Positions 47,666 to 60,130 of a DNA stretch of 64,000 nucleotides are shown in pieces. The stretch comes from Heterobilharzia americana. Lineage: Eukaryota > Platyhelminthes > Trematoda > Strigeidida > Schistosomatidae. How positions within the stretch are numbered: the first letter of the stretch is position 1; every line of letters begins with the position of its first letter. The translations under genes and the position numbers were made by a program. The DNA is taken from positions 85,210,820-85,274,819 of the forward strand of contig OX104129.1 of NCBI GenBank assembly GCA_944470555.2, read 5' to 3'. Below the pieces are notes generated by a model that made no database searches, was not told where the DNA came from, and worked only from the letters and a program-made list of their open reading frames with translations.

Positions 47666-48440
47666 ACAGCTAACAGATAATCATGTGTATTTCACTCTTT
47701 GAATATTAACAAAGCATACTGGCTATCAAATCTTGAAGTTCATCATTCAATGGAACCGAAAACGTATCACGTTGATAACACTCGATAATCTATTAAAGTT
47801 TTATAAATCTATTTTACTTGTGAAACAAACACTTCATGATGTTCAGGTGGTATCTGTTGATAGAGAGTAATCTAGTCGTTCAGTCAAGAGCTGGATAAGG
47901 TCATATATTACAATATCTTATACTAATCATGACGATTCACTAGTTTGTGTTGTAGAACGATAAAAATCATTGATAACATCTAATTATTCGTGATTACCGA
48001 ATTCAATGTTTAAAAATCCCTGATTTTCTGCTTCAGAAATGGAAGACGTATTTCTGACAACTTATAAATTAAGATAAATTCGTGTATCGATAGTAAAATA
48101 TTCCTACTACTTATGGACACTATTCACTTCTTCATGAATTTATTTATAATGATATCACCAGGTCCTACGGTGAGATGTCACCAGCTAAATATCGAAATCC
48201 GAATATCATCAGATCATTTTCAAGTTCAGGTAAGACAACATCATTACATTTTAGACACTCAGGTATAGGTTGCATTGTCAAGACTGTAAAATGTCAGATT
48301 GAAAACTGTTGTTAGTGCATAGTACTTTGAAGATTTGAAATTTCAGTTATTCTTAACCAGATGACATGCGGCTAGTATTCTCACAGGTTGACGTCTGTGA
48401 ATATTCGTATTCGAAGCTATGAATTACAAGTTAGCATTGA
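47666..48440. other. No gene recognised
   Basis: Nothing recognised. Confidence 0.35.
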
Positions 48441-48498
48441 TTCAACGTTTATTCTTGTATTTGTACCGGGTGATGATTGAAGATGAGGTGGAAATCTG

Positions 48499-48570
48499 GA
48501 CCGCGGCCGGATTCGAACCAGCGACCACCGGGTTACCGGTCCAAGAAACTACCAACTGCGCTACGAGATC
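48499..48570 (-). tRNA. tRNA-like sequence (degenerate Thr-GGU-like) or tRNA-derived SINE head
   Basis: 72 bases on the minus strand. The T arm is perfect (GCTGG-TTCGAAT-CCGGC). The A-box-like 'tagcgcagttgg' and B-box 'ggttcgaatcc' are present. The acceptor stem has one mismatch and a G-U pair; the D stem is poor. The anticodon loop would read GGT, but position 33 is C rather than T. No CCA. It abuts the broken 3' edge of an RTE copy at about 48585, which favours a SINE head or inserted pseudogene over a working tRNA. Confidence 0.5.
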
Positions 48571-48584
48571 TGACTTGTCGCTAC

Positions 48585-51450
48585 CTACACTAACTTGACT
48601 GACATTGGTGTTGTAAATCGGCATCTTGTTCACGCTTATTATAAACGCCTGCATTGCTGTATTTCCAAATCTCTCTGACTTTGACGTCCTCGTCTGTGCC
48701 TGTGCCGCCTGTAGTTGAAACAGTGCTGCCTGTGTGGTGGGTGAAGGAGGCTACTTCCTTTAAGTTTCTCCCTTCGGTGCTGATTGGAGTTTGTTGTTGT
48801 TGTTGGTTGTTGGTGTTGTTGTTGGTTGGGTATCTTCATCACCTCCATCTTCTCTATATCCACTTGAAGTTCTGTCTTCGTTGCCATGCCTCGCCTCTTC
48901 TAACAACTTGTTAGTTTTCACCTGTAGATCTGTGTGACATTAGACATATGTCATTGGCGAAATCCAAATCTTCTAGGTTCTTTTCCTCGGTTCAGCTAGC
49001 GTATCTCCGTCTTCTCCATCCTCACTGTTTGTTGCATGATTTAGTGGACCACATTCAGGAATATCGTGGTTGGTAGTAGACAGCCTTGTTTCACTCCTGT
49101 CTTCACTTCACTTCACTTGAAAAGCATCACTGAGCTTCCTATTGTGAATTACTTGGCTGGCATGTAGCGTCTTCATATATTTGTTGAATGAGATTGATAA
49201 AGGTTAGCGGTATTCCTTAGTGTTGAAGCAAGTGCCGGTCAAATTACTTCTCGGTGCTATTGACGCTGTCGATTGCTTGCCTTTTCAGAGTCGATGAAGT
49301 TGAGGTGAAGGTCTTGCTGACTGCCATTCTATACTCTGTTCTATGATGATGCGTAGCATAGCGTTGCAATTTGATCGTCACATGAATTGTACTTGCTGAA
49401 TCCTGCGTGTTCCGGTTGTAGATTTCAATGCAGTGCATCCTTTATTCTCTCGAGGATGATGCGGCTTAATATTTTGCTTGCTCTGTGTGGATAGGAGAGT
49501 GATTCCGTGCCAGTTCTTGCAAACACTGAGGTCTCCCTTCTTCGGGAGTTTGACAAGGTAACCCTTCTTCCAATCAATCAGGAGGTACCTTGCCTTCTTT
49601 GCAGACCTTCTGCAATAGTGGTTTGAGCATGTCCGCTGTTGTCTCTGCGTCTGTTTTCAGTGCTTCTGGTGGGATTCTATATTGTCCTGCTGCTTTCTTG
49701 AATTTCAGCAGTTTTATGGCATTCAGCATTCGTTTTTGCTTTTGTTGGAGGACATGCCTCCACTGGTAGTTTTGGCATTGTTGGTGGTATTTCTGGAAGA
49801 ATTGCAGGTGGTCGTCGATTCAAGAGGTTTCTGAAGTGGTCAAGCCATCGTTTCCTTTGTTCCCACTCTTTGCTAACTAGCTTTTCTTCACTATTTTTCA
49901 TTGGTCTCTTCTGTGTTGATCTCTTCCCTAGTAGATAGTAACCTGGTTTTTTGATAAAGTGTTATCAGGTCTCTCCTGCAGCCTGCAGCCTGTTCTGCTT
50001 CACTTGTCAGTGTGTCATAGAAGTGAATGTCTTTTGTCTTTGCGTGCACTCTTCTTCACTTCTTTGTCCAGTGTTTTATACATTGTACTCAATTCCTCTT
50101 CTCATCGTTCATGCTTTCATTGGTTTATCTTCTGCTTCACAATCCTCCTTTCCATCCTCTATCAGCTTCTATGTGTCCATCGAGATCCATTCCTTATCTT
50201 GTTTCTTCTTCCTTCTTAATAGGGTTATGCAGGTTTCTTTCCACGTAGCCTTTAATGAGTTCCAGTGTTGTTACATACGGGTTTCTTCAGGGATGTTGCT
50301 CAATATCTCCCATTTTGTTCTGATGGCTGACGTGAAGATGTTACTTGCAGTTTCGTCCCTCAGTTCAGTTTCTGTTCTGGATATTGAACTTGAACTGCGG
50401 TCTAGCACCAGCTTCCTTGAATTGAAGGCTTTCAACTTGATTTTGAAGATTCATTGCACTAGACGGTGAGTGGTATGAACCTACATCTGCTCCCCTCCTT
50501 AATCTGATCTTGTGTTCAGTATGCCGTGTCTCCACTTTCTTCACATTGAGAGGAAGTCGATCTGATTTTTAGAGTGTTCCTGATGTCTGGTGAAATCTAT
50601 GTCACTGCCTTGTGGATATCCTTGTGTTTGAACACACTGCCTTCAATCACCAAATTGTTGAATGCGCAGAATCCTGCATACAATTCTTCATTCTCGTACA
50701 TTTCACAAAGTCCTTCTCGACATATGATGAGTTTTGCTTCTGTGTTGTCTGCTAACAGTTTGGCATTCATGTCACCCCATGCGTTAGAATTTCGATATAG
50801 CCAACTGAGGTCCTGTCCAGTGTTGATTGCAGTTGTCTGTAGAATTCCTCCTCCTTCTCTTCATCTGCATTATAAGATTGTTACTTTCCTTCCTTTTGCA
50901 TTGAATCTTGCTGTTATGATCGTGATACTGGAGGTGATTGGTTCCCACTGCATGAGAGCTTTCGATGCTCTTGGAGACATCATGACAGCCACTCGGAAAC
51001 TCAGTGTGCTCGTGGTTGTCGTCTGGGTGACCTGAGTATATTATTGACACATCAGTTGACAATTTGGAGAGTCCACTTACATTCCATCTCATGATTCCTC
51101 TCAGATTCCTAGTACTTCCGTGAAATACCTCCTCACCTCTTGGCAATCTGGGCAGCCTTGGCAGCTTGAAACATCTCGGGGGCATTCCATGTCCCCATTG
51201 TTACTTTTGCTTACATCGAGAGGGAGAAGACACATCGGCAGACTGGCTTCTTGATGGCTTATACCAACCGGCATCACTTCTCCTCTCCGATTCCGGGAAG
51301 GAGTAATTTTGTTTTTATTTTTTATATTTTGTTTGTGCTTTGAAATTTCTTTAGCAATTGGATTGGTTTTACGGGGTAGGGTTGCCAGCCCTATGCTCAA
51401 TGTTCCGTGTTTATCCGGGCTTAGAACCGGCTAGTAACTAGTGAACTACA
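48585..51450 (-). mobile_element. RTE-clade LINE, longest copy: leader, endonuclease, linker and RT, 3' end missing
   Basis: Minus strand. Leader from about 51450; endonuclease start at 51250-51100; decayed middle 50800-50000; linker frame 49901-49677; RT N-terminal region at 49640-49240 ('ILSRIILERI'-type sequence as in 59.4 kb), motif B near 49080, motif C near 48970, and RT C-terminus to 48600. The normal 3' terminus is absent: the copy stops at 48585 next to the tRNA-like sequence. Many stops. Confidence 0.85.
49677..49901 (-). pseudogene. RTE linker between endonuclease and RT
   Basis: 'KWEQ'-type region reads 'LVSKEWEQRKRWLDHFRNLL' followed by 'NRRPPAILPEIPP'. This W-x-x-HF-x-x-LLNR-x-P pattern is characteristic of RTE-clade polyproteins just before the RT. 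Confidence 0.75.
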
Positions 51451-51459
51451 TAACCAGGA

Positions 51460-51735
51460 GTGTTTATGGATTCGTTCACCTTCTCTGTATTCTTCAAGCG
51501 TACTTACAGAGTCAATAATAATAATAACAAAGGCCTAATGTTGAGAAATGTTTCGGGAATACTACAGCCAATTTTCAGAACTTCAGATACCATCCACTGG
51601 ATAGAAATGGCGAACATGCATACACAACAAAATGAAATAACTATAAATCACATTATAAAAAGACAAGGATATTCACTCCATTTACAGATTTCTTGAAAAC
51701 GTACACTTAATTTAGGTAGATAATCACATTAACAT
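51460..51735. other. Unassigned stretch
   Basis: Contains a short AAT run near 51510; no motif. Confidence 0.35.
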
Positions 51736-51739
51736 TTAC

Positions 51740-52815
51740 ATTCATAATACATAAATAGTAATATGTTGTGTACTCATCAATTAGTTGGCCTTCAAAAAAC
51801 AGAACTTGGTTAGTTAGTTCATTTCTAACACTCTCACCATCGCACAGCAGACCAGTTAAATACGATAAGGTATTGCAGAGATTCTATATTTTGTAGTACC
51901 TGCATAAAGTCTTATGTACTTGCTCTCTGTCTTGCCAGATTATCGACACACACACAGCTTTGTATGAAGAGGATGTTGATCATCTGGTATACTAACTCCT
52001 TCCAGATATTTACATGAGCTAGTATGTTTGTCCACGACAGTTTTAACTAGAAGGCTCAGAGGTACACCATTTGTTCAACTGACAATATTCCCACTTCTAC
52101 TCAATGCAGCATAGTATTTTTCAGCAACCTGGGAAAAATGAAGTGGAGCCATGGAGGAGAACAGGCGAGATGCATAAGCAGGGAAGCTGCGTTATTCCAC
52201 ATACTCCAAGCTTCTTAAGTAGGATAGCTAAGTGGAAAATTCTTTTGTAAATTAGTAAGATATGAGGGGACGAGAAGAGGTGCGAAGAAAACGACACATA
52301 GAGATGAACCACACTTGTAACATTCTCTAATACATAACCATCAATAGAACGGGAATCATGAAGATTGAGCAGTTTACATAGGTTATGTTTGGTTGTGAGA
52401 CTAAAGTTTATGGTCTAGCATTTGGAAGAATTAAGCATGAGACGATTGACGGAGGGTTGTAGCCAAACAGTAGATAGGAAATGATTAATTTGGGAGCAAT
52501 TTGCTGAAGAGGAGACAGATATAGAAAGTGTTAGTTTGCCAGCATATTTGATTAAATTTGCAGTAGCTGAGGATGGTAAATCATGCAGACAGAAAGAGGA
52601 AAGATAGGTGAAATGGAAGTCTTCTTGGGCGATACCAGTCATCTATTTTACATTTCCTTGAGAAATACAGATTTTAGTATCCTTTGAACTAATTCGGTTG
52701 TTTTGAACGTGCTAGAGCAAATTTATCATGGATTAGTAGGTTGTAATTGCATGAAGTACTTCATGATAGCCAGTGATGAAGGGTGTTATTTGAATCTGTC
52801 TACGAAAAAAGATGT
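51740..52815 (-). pseudogene. LINE-3 reverse transcriptase (CR1/Jockey-like), decayed
   Basis: Minus strand. 'GIAQEDFHF' at ~52635 corresponds to RT motif B (G-x-P-Q-G-D). 'HDLPSSATANLIKYAGKLTLSI' (residues 18-39, given here in part: LIKYAGKLTLSI) is motif C, with the catalytic Asp pair replaced by Gly-Lys. 'NRLMLNSSKCQTINFS' is motif D/E. The frame continues at 52312-52121 and in broken frames to 51745, where the C-terminus matches the 23.3 kb copy. Catalytically dead. Confidence 0.7.
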
Positions 52816-54540
52816 TTTCGCAGCTTAATCTCACTAAGATCACTCATTCAACCATGAAGAATACATATAGAATGACAAAGAGATGAAAAGGTATATCAAA
52901 CAAGGACTTATTTCTGTGTCGTTTCACCGTCGAAAATTACAAAACAATATCTAAGTAACAACTGATAGTTGCCGGTGTTTACTTACTGTTACATCCTTTC
53001 ATTAATACCATTCTTTCACGACTGAACATGTTATTTCTAAAGTTCGAAATAGATTAAATAACACTTCAAAAAGTGATAGATACGTGCAGTTTGAAATTGT
53101 GAAATGTATTCCAAAAATTGTGTTGAATGATTAACTATCATGGTTGTAGTCTAGGGGAAAGAGTATGGTCTTAGTTAATCTAATGTTCAAGTAAACATTT
53201 CTATATGCAACATTCAAGTTTCTATTAGTGATCTATAATACATTCGCTATGAAATAAAATGTAATGAAAGGAATTTTATACCTGGAGTGAAACCTAGAAC
53301 ATTTTAGTACTTGAAGAGTTTATCTATGCTTATTTTGTTCACAAAGTCTGAAATGTTTTTCGTCATAAGAATTTTTAAACGTTATTCAATTGTCATGAAG
53401 AGTAAGTGGACTACAACTTGAGAGTATTGTAGATAAGCAAAATATAGTTACATTTAGCTTCTAAACCAAGTACACATTTAGTGATTACTGACGGAAATCA
53501 GGTCCTTTTATCTGGCAGTGTTCAACAGTTTCCTTCATATTATCATAGATAATTTTTATACAAATCAAAAATACTTTGAAATTATTTACCAATAATGAAA
53601 CCATACCTATTGAAACTGAGTCAATTATATGAATTTTTTCGGTGAAAAGAAATTTTCTTTCAAGCAAATAAAGTATTTTGTCGGACGACAGAAGTTTGTA
53701 TTAAGTGGGGAGCATTTGGTTACGGTTTACAACAACCACATTCAAAACATCACTTTGAAGATTTATTTTACACAGCTTATGAAATAAGGATAGCATGAAA
53801 ATGCTGATATTAGGTAAACTTACCTTCATCTACACATGAGACTATTCTCATATTGTTAAGTAAGGTAGTTAGTTGTAGTTATGTTAAAATCAAGCATAAA
53901 ATATGTATTCTTCAAGATGAAGGCTTTTGTGTAATTTGGTTATCTCTAGTTAGAAGACTGTTTCAGTTAAACACTGTGAAGCAAACGCCTTCGAAACTTT
54001 AACACAGCACGTCAGCAGATAATTGTACAAAATGGATTTTGAAAGTTGTTACTATAGCTAAAATACTTTCATAATTCTCAGTCAGTCAGAGAAAAGTCAT
54101 TCAGTTCCCTTGATATATTTGAACAATCCTTGAACAAAGACATTTGCAGAATAGAATCAACTCAGTCTACTTCACAACCTTTCATCAGCTGCAAACAGTC
54201 TACAGTTGAAATAGATTATTAGCAGTAGTAATTACGTAATATACTTTGAACGCGCAGAAATAAACGGATATTTGAAAACCAGGATTAACAATAAGGCGGT
54301 AAGTCAAGGAAACACAGGAATAATAGTTACATATCTTAGTCAAAATCTATGACTATTTATATCTGAAAAGATAGAAAATTCTTGAGCTACCCAGTGGAGG
54401 GATAACAAACGAAGTTTGGTGTAAAAAAGGGGACCGTTCAAAAGGTAATAGGTTACGTAATAAGATAAAAACATGAAAATCGTTAGGTGATTAATATTCA
54501 GTAAGTAAGCACTGAAAAAGACGCAGAGACAACGGCAGAC
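52816..54540. other. No gene recognised
   Basis: AT-rich; no motif on either strand, possibly containing the unreadable 5' part of LINE-3 at its start. Confidence 0.4.
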
Positions 54541-54544
54541 ATGC

Positions 54545-55560
54545 TCACACCACTACCGCAGAACGTTTGGAAGGAATGAGAGATACCTACTTGTCGACTG
54601 GAAGAAGGGATATCTTGTCAAACTCACAAAGAAAGGAGACCTATGTCTTTTCAAAAACTGGCACGGAATCACTCTCCTGTCCACCCCAAGCAAAGTATTA
54701 AGTCGCATCATATTGGAGAGATTAAAAGGGTCCTCTGGATTCAAAATTACTATCGGAACAGGCTGGTTGGCTGGCTGGCTTCAGGAAGAACAAATCATGT
54801 GTGGACCAAATTGCAACGTTACACATCATCACAGAACAGAGTACAAAATGGCAGTCAGCGAGACCTTTACCTCAACTTCATCGACTTTGAAAAGGCCTTT
54901 GACAGCGTTGACCGAGAAGTAATTCAGCAGGCAGCTGCTTCAACATTCTGGAGTGCCACACATCTTTATCAACCTCAATCAACAGCTATATGCTATGTGA
55001 TGCCACATGCCGAGTGATTCACAATGGAAAGCTCAGTGACGCCTTTAAAGTGAAGAAAGTAGGGAGTAAGACAAGGTTGCCGTCTACTATCACCGATGAT
55101 CTTGCTGATTATGATTGACTGGACCATGCAGCGAACCATGAGGAGCGAGAAGATGGGTATACGCTGACTGGAGCGATGAAAGGACCTCAGTAGTATATTT
55201 GGATTTTGTCGATGATGTTTTATGTTTCTCTAATGTCGCATAAACTCGATGATGTACAGTCGAAAACTAACAGATTGACAGAAGAGGCGAGGCAGAGATG
55301 AAGGTTGGGACTTCAAGTGAATATAGAGAAGACGGAAGTGATGTAGAAAGCCAACCAACAATAACAACAAGTACCAATCAACAATAACGGTATAAACCTA
55401 AATTAATATGTCATGGAGGAGATGGTGTGATGAAGAAATGAAAGCCTTTAGTCAGTCGTGGCACCATGTTGAGAAAAGTGCAGAGAATAGTGTGCAATGG
55501 AGGCGTGCTACTGAGACCTTATGTTCCACTAGGAACCCAAGAGAAAAATGATAATATTAA
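54545..55560 (+). mobile_element. RTE-clade LINE, 5'-truncated with an internal deletion near the 3' end
   Basis: Plus strand. 'KKGDLCLFKNWHGITLLST' and 'SKVLSRIILERLKGS' (54625-54735) are the RT N-terminal blocks. 'LYLNFIDFEKAFDSVDREV' (54865-54920) is motif A with its Asp. 'VRQGCRLLSPMILLI' (about 55060-55105) is motif B. 'LDFVDDVLC' (about 55198) is motif C. After about 55400 it jumps to the 3' terminus 'RRATETLCSTRNPREK', ending near 55550. All three polymerase motifs are readable, in more than one frame. Confidence 0.85.
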
Positions 55561-56870
55561 TAGTGGAGTTTTGTCATGCTGAATGTTTGGTTTAAAATAT
55601 AACTCATCATCATGCATTCGACTAATACTACTACTGCTACTACTACACATTTTGGTGTGTTATGGACTATTTTTATGCAGGGTTATCCCAGGATATTTTG
55701 TTGAATATTTCGACAAATAACGTGTTCATCTATGTTTTTATGGAGGAAAACTGAGATCTGGTCAACAAACAGGTCTCCAAATTCAGCTGACAGAGCATCG
55801 TGCCAGGAATTTAGAAACTGTGGGCTTGAATCCCTTCGCCATTGAGAATTTCATTTCACCTTCAGTCATTGCACCTTAGGAATGTATTTTTGGATTGACA
55901 ACTTTATTTCTTACGGTATTTAAAAGTTGCTGAATATGCGAGGTTGTTTTTAAAGCCGATAGTGTATGATACAAAGATAATATTTTGTTACTTTCATTTT
56001 CGAAGATGTTTCTAATTAGAATGCAAGAAACTAGGGAGTAAGTTAGAAAAAAAACTTCTAACACGTGTTTTGCTCATAAGGGTTTTGTCCCAATCTGAGA
56101 CATAGCAGGTGTTGAAAAGGGGCATTAATTATCACTACAGTTAGCTATTAGCTTAAATATCAGTTAAGAAACGCAACTATCACATGCTCAAAGACTGACT
56201 ATGGTGACCCAGTAGCCTAGTGGATAACGTTCTAGCATTTGAAATGATATATGTTGGGAAAGAGTGGCATTAGGAACGCCATCACTTACTGCGAGACTTT
56301 TACATTAGGTTGACGAGTTTTCAAAGGAACGAAATGCACTTCATGAATTCCACTGCTAGTCTACTTTTATCCTTAATATCATGTGGCTTATTTTAAGACA
56401 GCCACAATGTGAACGAGTACATGAATTTACAATAGTTTTAAAAATAAGCCTGATAAGATACCTAATGATTTTAGATGAAGGAAATTATGTTCTGGAAGGA
56501 AATAAGGTATACTGTCTCATTCCTTATGATATAACCAGGCGAAAATTTGCTGTTTCCCTATAAAAGTGAGCAAGGTAGAACAAATGAGGAAACGATATTG
56601 AGCTCAAACTGAATCAGTTTAGTTTATACATTCATTAACATATAATTTCATGTGTAATTCACGCAGATGTTTGCAATAAAAGCAAATAATACAGCCATTT
56701 TAGCGTTATTTCGTAGCTTCACAGTTGTCAGGGAACTACTTGAATACTAATCTTTATGATGTACATCTGAAAAACGATGTATTCGCCTTTAAACTGATCG
56801 TTTCTTTTCTATCCTTAAGTTCACCAAAGTTTTCACTGAATTAGTGAGTATTTTCACAACGAATGAAGTT
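55561..56870. other. No gene recognised; a possible tRNA-like SINE head near 56215
   Basis: 'gtagcctagtggataacg' at about 56211-56229 resembles the A-box of the Sm-alpha head, but no B-box or ribozyme follows. Confidence 0.35.
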
Positions 56871-56874
56871 TTGC

Positions 56875-57135
56875 ATTCCGAAGTAGTATTCATCATGGAC
56901 TAACATCGATTGGGGAACCAGTGAACATTTGGGAGCACTGGACAGCTGTTTTGTCCTAGTATAGGACTCATCAGCAGCACGCACCCATGACCCGACTAGG
57001 AAAAGAACTCAGAACCATCAGGTTTCACGGCGAACGTGTTAACCGTTCAGTCATATTAAGACTAAACAGCCATCCAGTGATCCCAGATTTTCAATGGTTC
57101 CCCAACTGATGTCGGTCCATGATGAATACTACTTT
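56875..57135 (-). repeat. SINE-like foldback repeat with inverted arms
   Basis: Arms of about 75 bp (56885-56960 and 57060-57135) share 'attcatcatgga' and 'tggggaacca'. Between them, on the minus strand, a tRNA-like head with 'gaacggttaacacg' and 'tctgagttc'. Confidence 0.6.
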
Positions 57136-58079
57136 GAAATTAAAAATCCCCATTCATCTCAAGAAGTATTGCATTGTTTTCTGGATGCAGGTTAACAGTG
57201 AAATTTAACACTAACGTTTCATAGTACTAAAGACCCATCAAATGTATCTCATCGCATATAAGTGATTCTTTCTACACTCATCATTTGAAATACTGAAGGG
57301 TCTGCAGGGTTGTGGAAATCAACTCTTCTACAACAGGTATCAATTTTATTTACAGATATTCACTAACAGAAAATGACCAGTGTGATCCCTTTAAAGTAGT
57401 TAATCAGAAGCGGCAAACTTTGTTTCAGCTACGTGTAAATATTTTGAATTCTTTATGAATCTCTGAAATACCTAACTGAGCACATGTTAAACACTGTTCC
57501 GCTCATATATCTTTGATTTGACGGTTGACATTTCCCTGTTTGATTAACTCATTAGTTAGTTTGACATTTTATTACCTCTTTACCTTCTGCTCAACTCTCT
57601 TCAACAAAGAAGCTACCATCGAATGCATCTTATGATTCTCAACATATTAAGTTTTGACGTAGTGAATAAACAATTCTGCGGAAAGGTGCCGAAGTCCTGT
57701 TGGAAGACTTACATCGAAAGTGTGCTAATCGGCTTTAGTTTTGAAAAATGAGACAAGTATGCTGCATAGATTCCACATTGGTCTATCTACCTTTATTCAG
57801 TGAATTTTTTACAATCATGTATCTTATCTAGACAGAACTGACAGACGGTTGTCTTAAGAAGATCTGTATACGATTTGGTCATTACATTTACTATTCTAGA
57901 ACATTTACCTACACAATTGTTAAGCTCATTTAATCTTCATCAAATAGTGTCACAAAATTGTACATATAAGTCTTGTTTGGAGAAATGTCTCTTTTATTGA
58001 TGGTTAATCTTTTAAAACGATAACTATGACCCTTTGACGTCTTCCATTAAAGATCCCTTTTACTGATGAGTTCCTATTC
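57136..58079. other. No gene recognised
   Basis: AT-rich, nothing recognised. Confidence 0.35.
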
Positions 58080-58093
58080 ACTACCAGGTATTA
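58080..58093. repeat. Target-site duplication, left copy
   Basis: ACTACCAGGTATTA; identical copy at 59539-59552. Confidence 0.9.
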
Positions 58094-59538
58094 TTATTAA
58101 TTGTCCATTGAGTTCCTAATGGAATATACCGCTTCAGTAGCACGTCTCCATTATACTCTCTTCTCTGATATCTTTTCAACCTGTCGTCACGACTGCCCAT
58201 AAGCCCTCACTTCTCCCTCACACCATCTCCTCCATGTCACCCTCAACTCGGACACCCAACTAGTCGCTTCCCATCTGGGTTCCACTCAACGACCTGGCAT
58301 GGCAGGCGATGTCCCCAGTCGGCCTTCTCACTATATACCAGTCCAATCTATCTCCAATTCCTGCAGCATATCTGTTCAGCTGTAGGTTGTTGGTTGAATC
58401 TTTGCCAGCCAGAATTGCTTATTGCTTATTCTTTCTGGCCATCTGATCATCAGTAGCAAGCGTAAGCAGCTGTTGATGAATATCTGTGGTTTGTTGGAAA
58501 TGCCTTTTGTAACACGCCAAGTCTCTGAACCATCACACAGAAGCACTGACTTGACTGATGTTGATGTTGAAAATCCACATCTTGTTCCACATGCTGGGTG
58601 CAGAAGATCTCCACACTGGTTTCAGGCTAATGAACGCCTATCTTACTGTCTTTCCGACTCTGTCTGGCTTTGACGTCCTCGTCTGTGCCTGTGCCGCCTG
58701 TAGTTGAAACAGTGCTGCCTGTGTGGTGGGTGAAGGAGGCTACTTCCTCTAAGTTTCTCCCTTCGATGCTGATAGGAGTTTGTTGTTGTTGTTGGTGGTG
58801 TTGTTGGTTGGGTGTCTTCATCACCACTTTCTCTGCCATGCCTCGCCTCTTCTAACAACTTGTTAGTTTTCGCCTGTAGATCTGTGTGACATTAGACATA
58901 CGTCATTGGCGAAATCCAAATCTTCTAGGTTCTTTTCCTCGGTTCAGCTAGCGTATCTCCGTCTTCTCCATCCTCACTGTTTGTTGCATGATTTAGTGGA
59001 CCACATTCAGGAATATCGTGGTTGGTAGTAGACAGCCTTGTTTCACTCCTGTCTTCACTTCACTTCACTTGAAAAGCATCACTGAGCTTCCTATTGTGAA
59101 TTACTTGGCTGGCATGTAGCGTCTTCATATATTTGTTGAATGAGATTGATAAAGGTTAGCGGTATTCCGTAGTGTTGAAGCAAGTGCGGGTCAAATTACT
59201 TCTCGGTGCTATTGATGCTGTCGATTGCTTGCCTTTTCAGAGTCGATGAAGTTGAGGTGAAGGTCTTGCTGACTGCCATTCTATACTCTGTTCTATGATG
59301 ATGCGTAGCATAGCGTTACAATTTGATCGTCACATGAATTGTACTTGCTGAATCCTGCGTGTTCCGGTCGTGGTTTTGAATCCAGTGAATCCTTTATTCT
59401 CTCGAGGATGATGCGGCTTAATATTTTGCTTGCTCTGTGTGGATAGGAGAGTGATTCCGTGCCAGTTCTTGCAAACACTGAGGTCTCCCTTCTTCGGGAG
59501 TTTGACAAGGTAACCCTTCTTCCAACCTGCAGGTACCT
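58094..59538 (-). mobile_element. RTE-clade LINE, 5'-truncated insertion with a 14-bp TSD
   Basis: ACTACCAGGTATTA occurs at 58080-58093 and again at 59539-59552, exactly bordering the element. The copy runs from the ATT tail through the conserved 3' terminus and RT to the RT N-terminal region. The frame 59508-59293 reads 'ASKILSRIILERIKDSLDSK' and then 'RPEHAGFSKYNSCDDQI', the RTE RT start. RT frames elsewhere are shifted. 58640-59530 is almost identical to 48640-49580. Confidence 0.92.
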
Positions 59539-59552
59539 ACTACCAGGTATTA
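59539..59552. repeat. Target-site duplication, right copy
   Basis: ACTACCAGGTATTA; identical copy at 58080-58093. Confidence 0.9.
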
Positions 59553-60120
59553 GTTCTATGAAAAATTATTCCTCAAACATATTTCCCTTCCAGCTGAAAA
59601 AATAAGCTGTCGTTTTTATTGTTCGACATACTTATCACAGTACAGAGTGAAAGTTGCCAATGAAATATATTTGCTGTACTATTTAAACAGAATCACCTGA
59701 ATTTTAAGGTGAAATATTCATCTTCTCCCTTCATGATGTGAATGGGATTCAAGGTTCCATTTTACAACTTACAACCAAGTCTAGAACATCTACATTAAAT
59801 TAGAAGGCTAGAATAATCTTAAAACTCTTAAAAATTTGTAATCGTTGATCAAGACAGATAGAAGTATTGAAAGATCCACCCTCTTAGGTTTGTAATTTTT
59901 AGTTTAAATTCTTTCTGTGTATTTTTACAAAAAACGGTGCTTAATTCACTACGTTGTATAGACTTACCAATACAAAATCACAAGTTCTAAGTATAAAGTG
60001 TTCAATCTTAGAAGCATTTTTCGAAGTATTTTTCTAATAAAATAAATCACGATGAACTTTAAGACATAATTTGAATTATCCCCGATCTACAGACTAGAAT
60101 TTTATTTACACATTAAGGAA
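59553..60120. other. No gene recognised
   Basis: AT-rich, nothing recognised. Confidence 0.35.
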
Positions 60121-60130
60121 ATGTTAATGA

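Noticed and set aside
49951..50469. 172-codon plus-strand open frame
   Set aside because: It lies antisense to the decayed RTE endonuclease/linker region and has no motif; a shadow frame.
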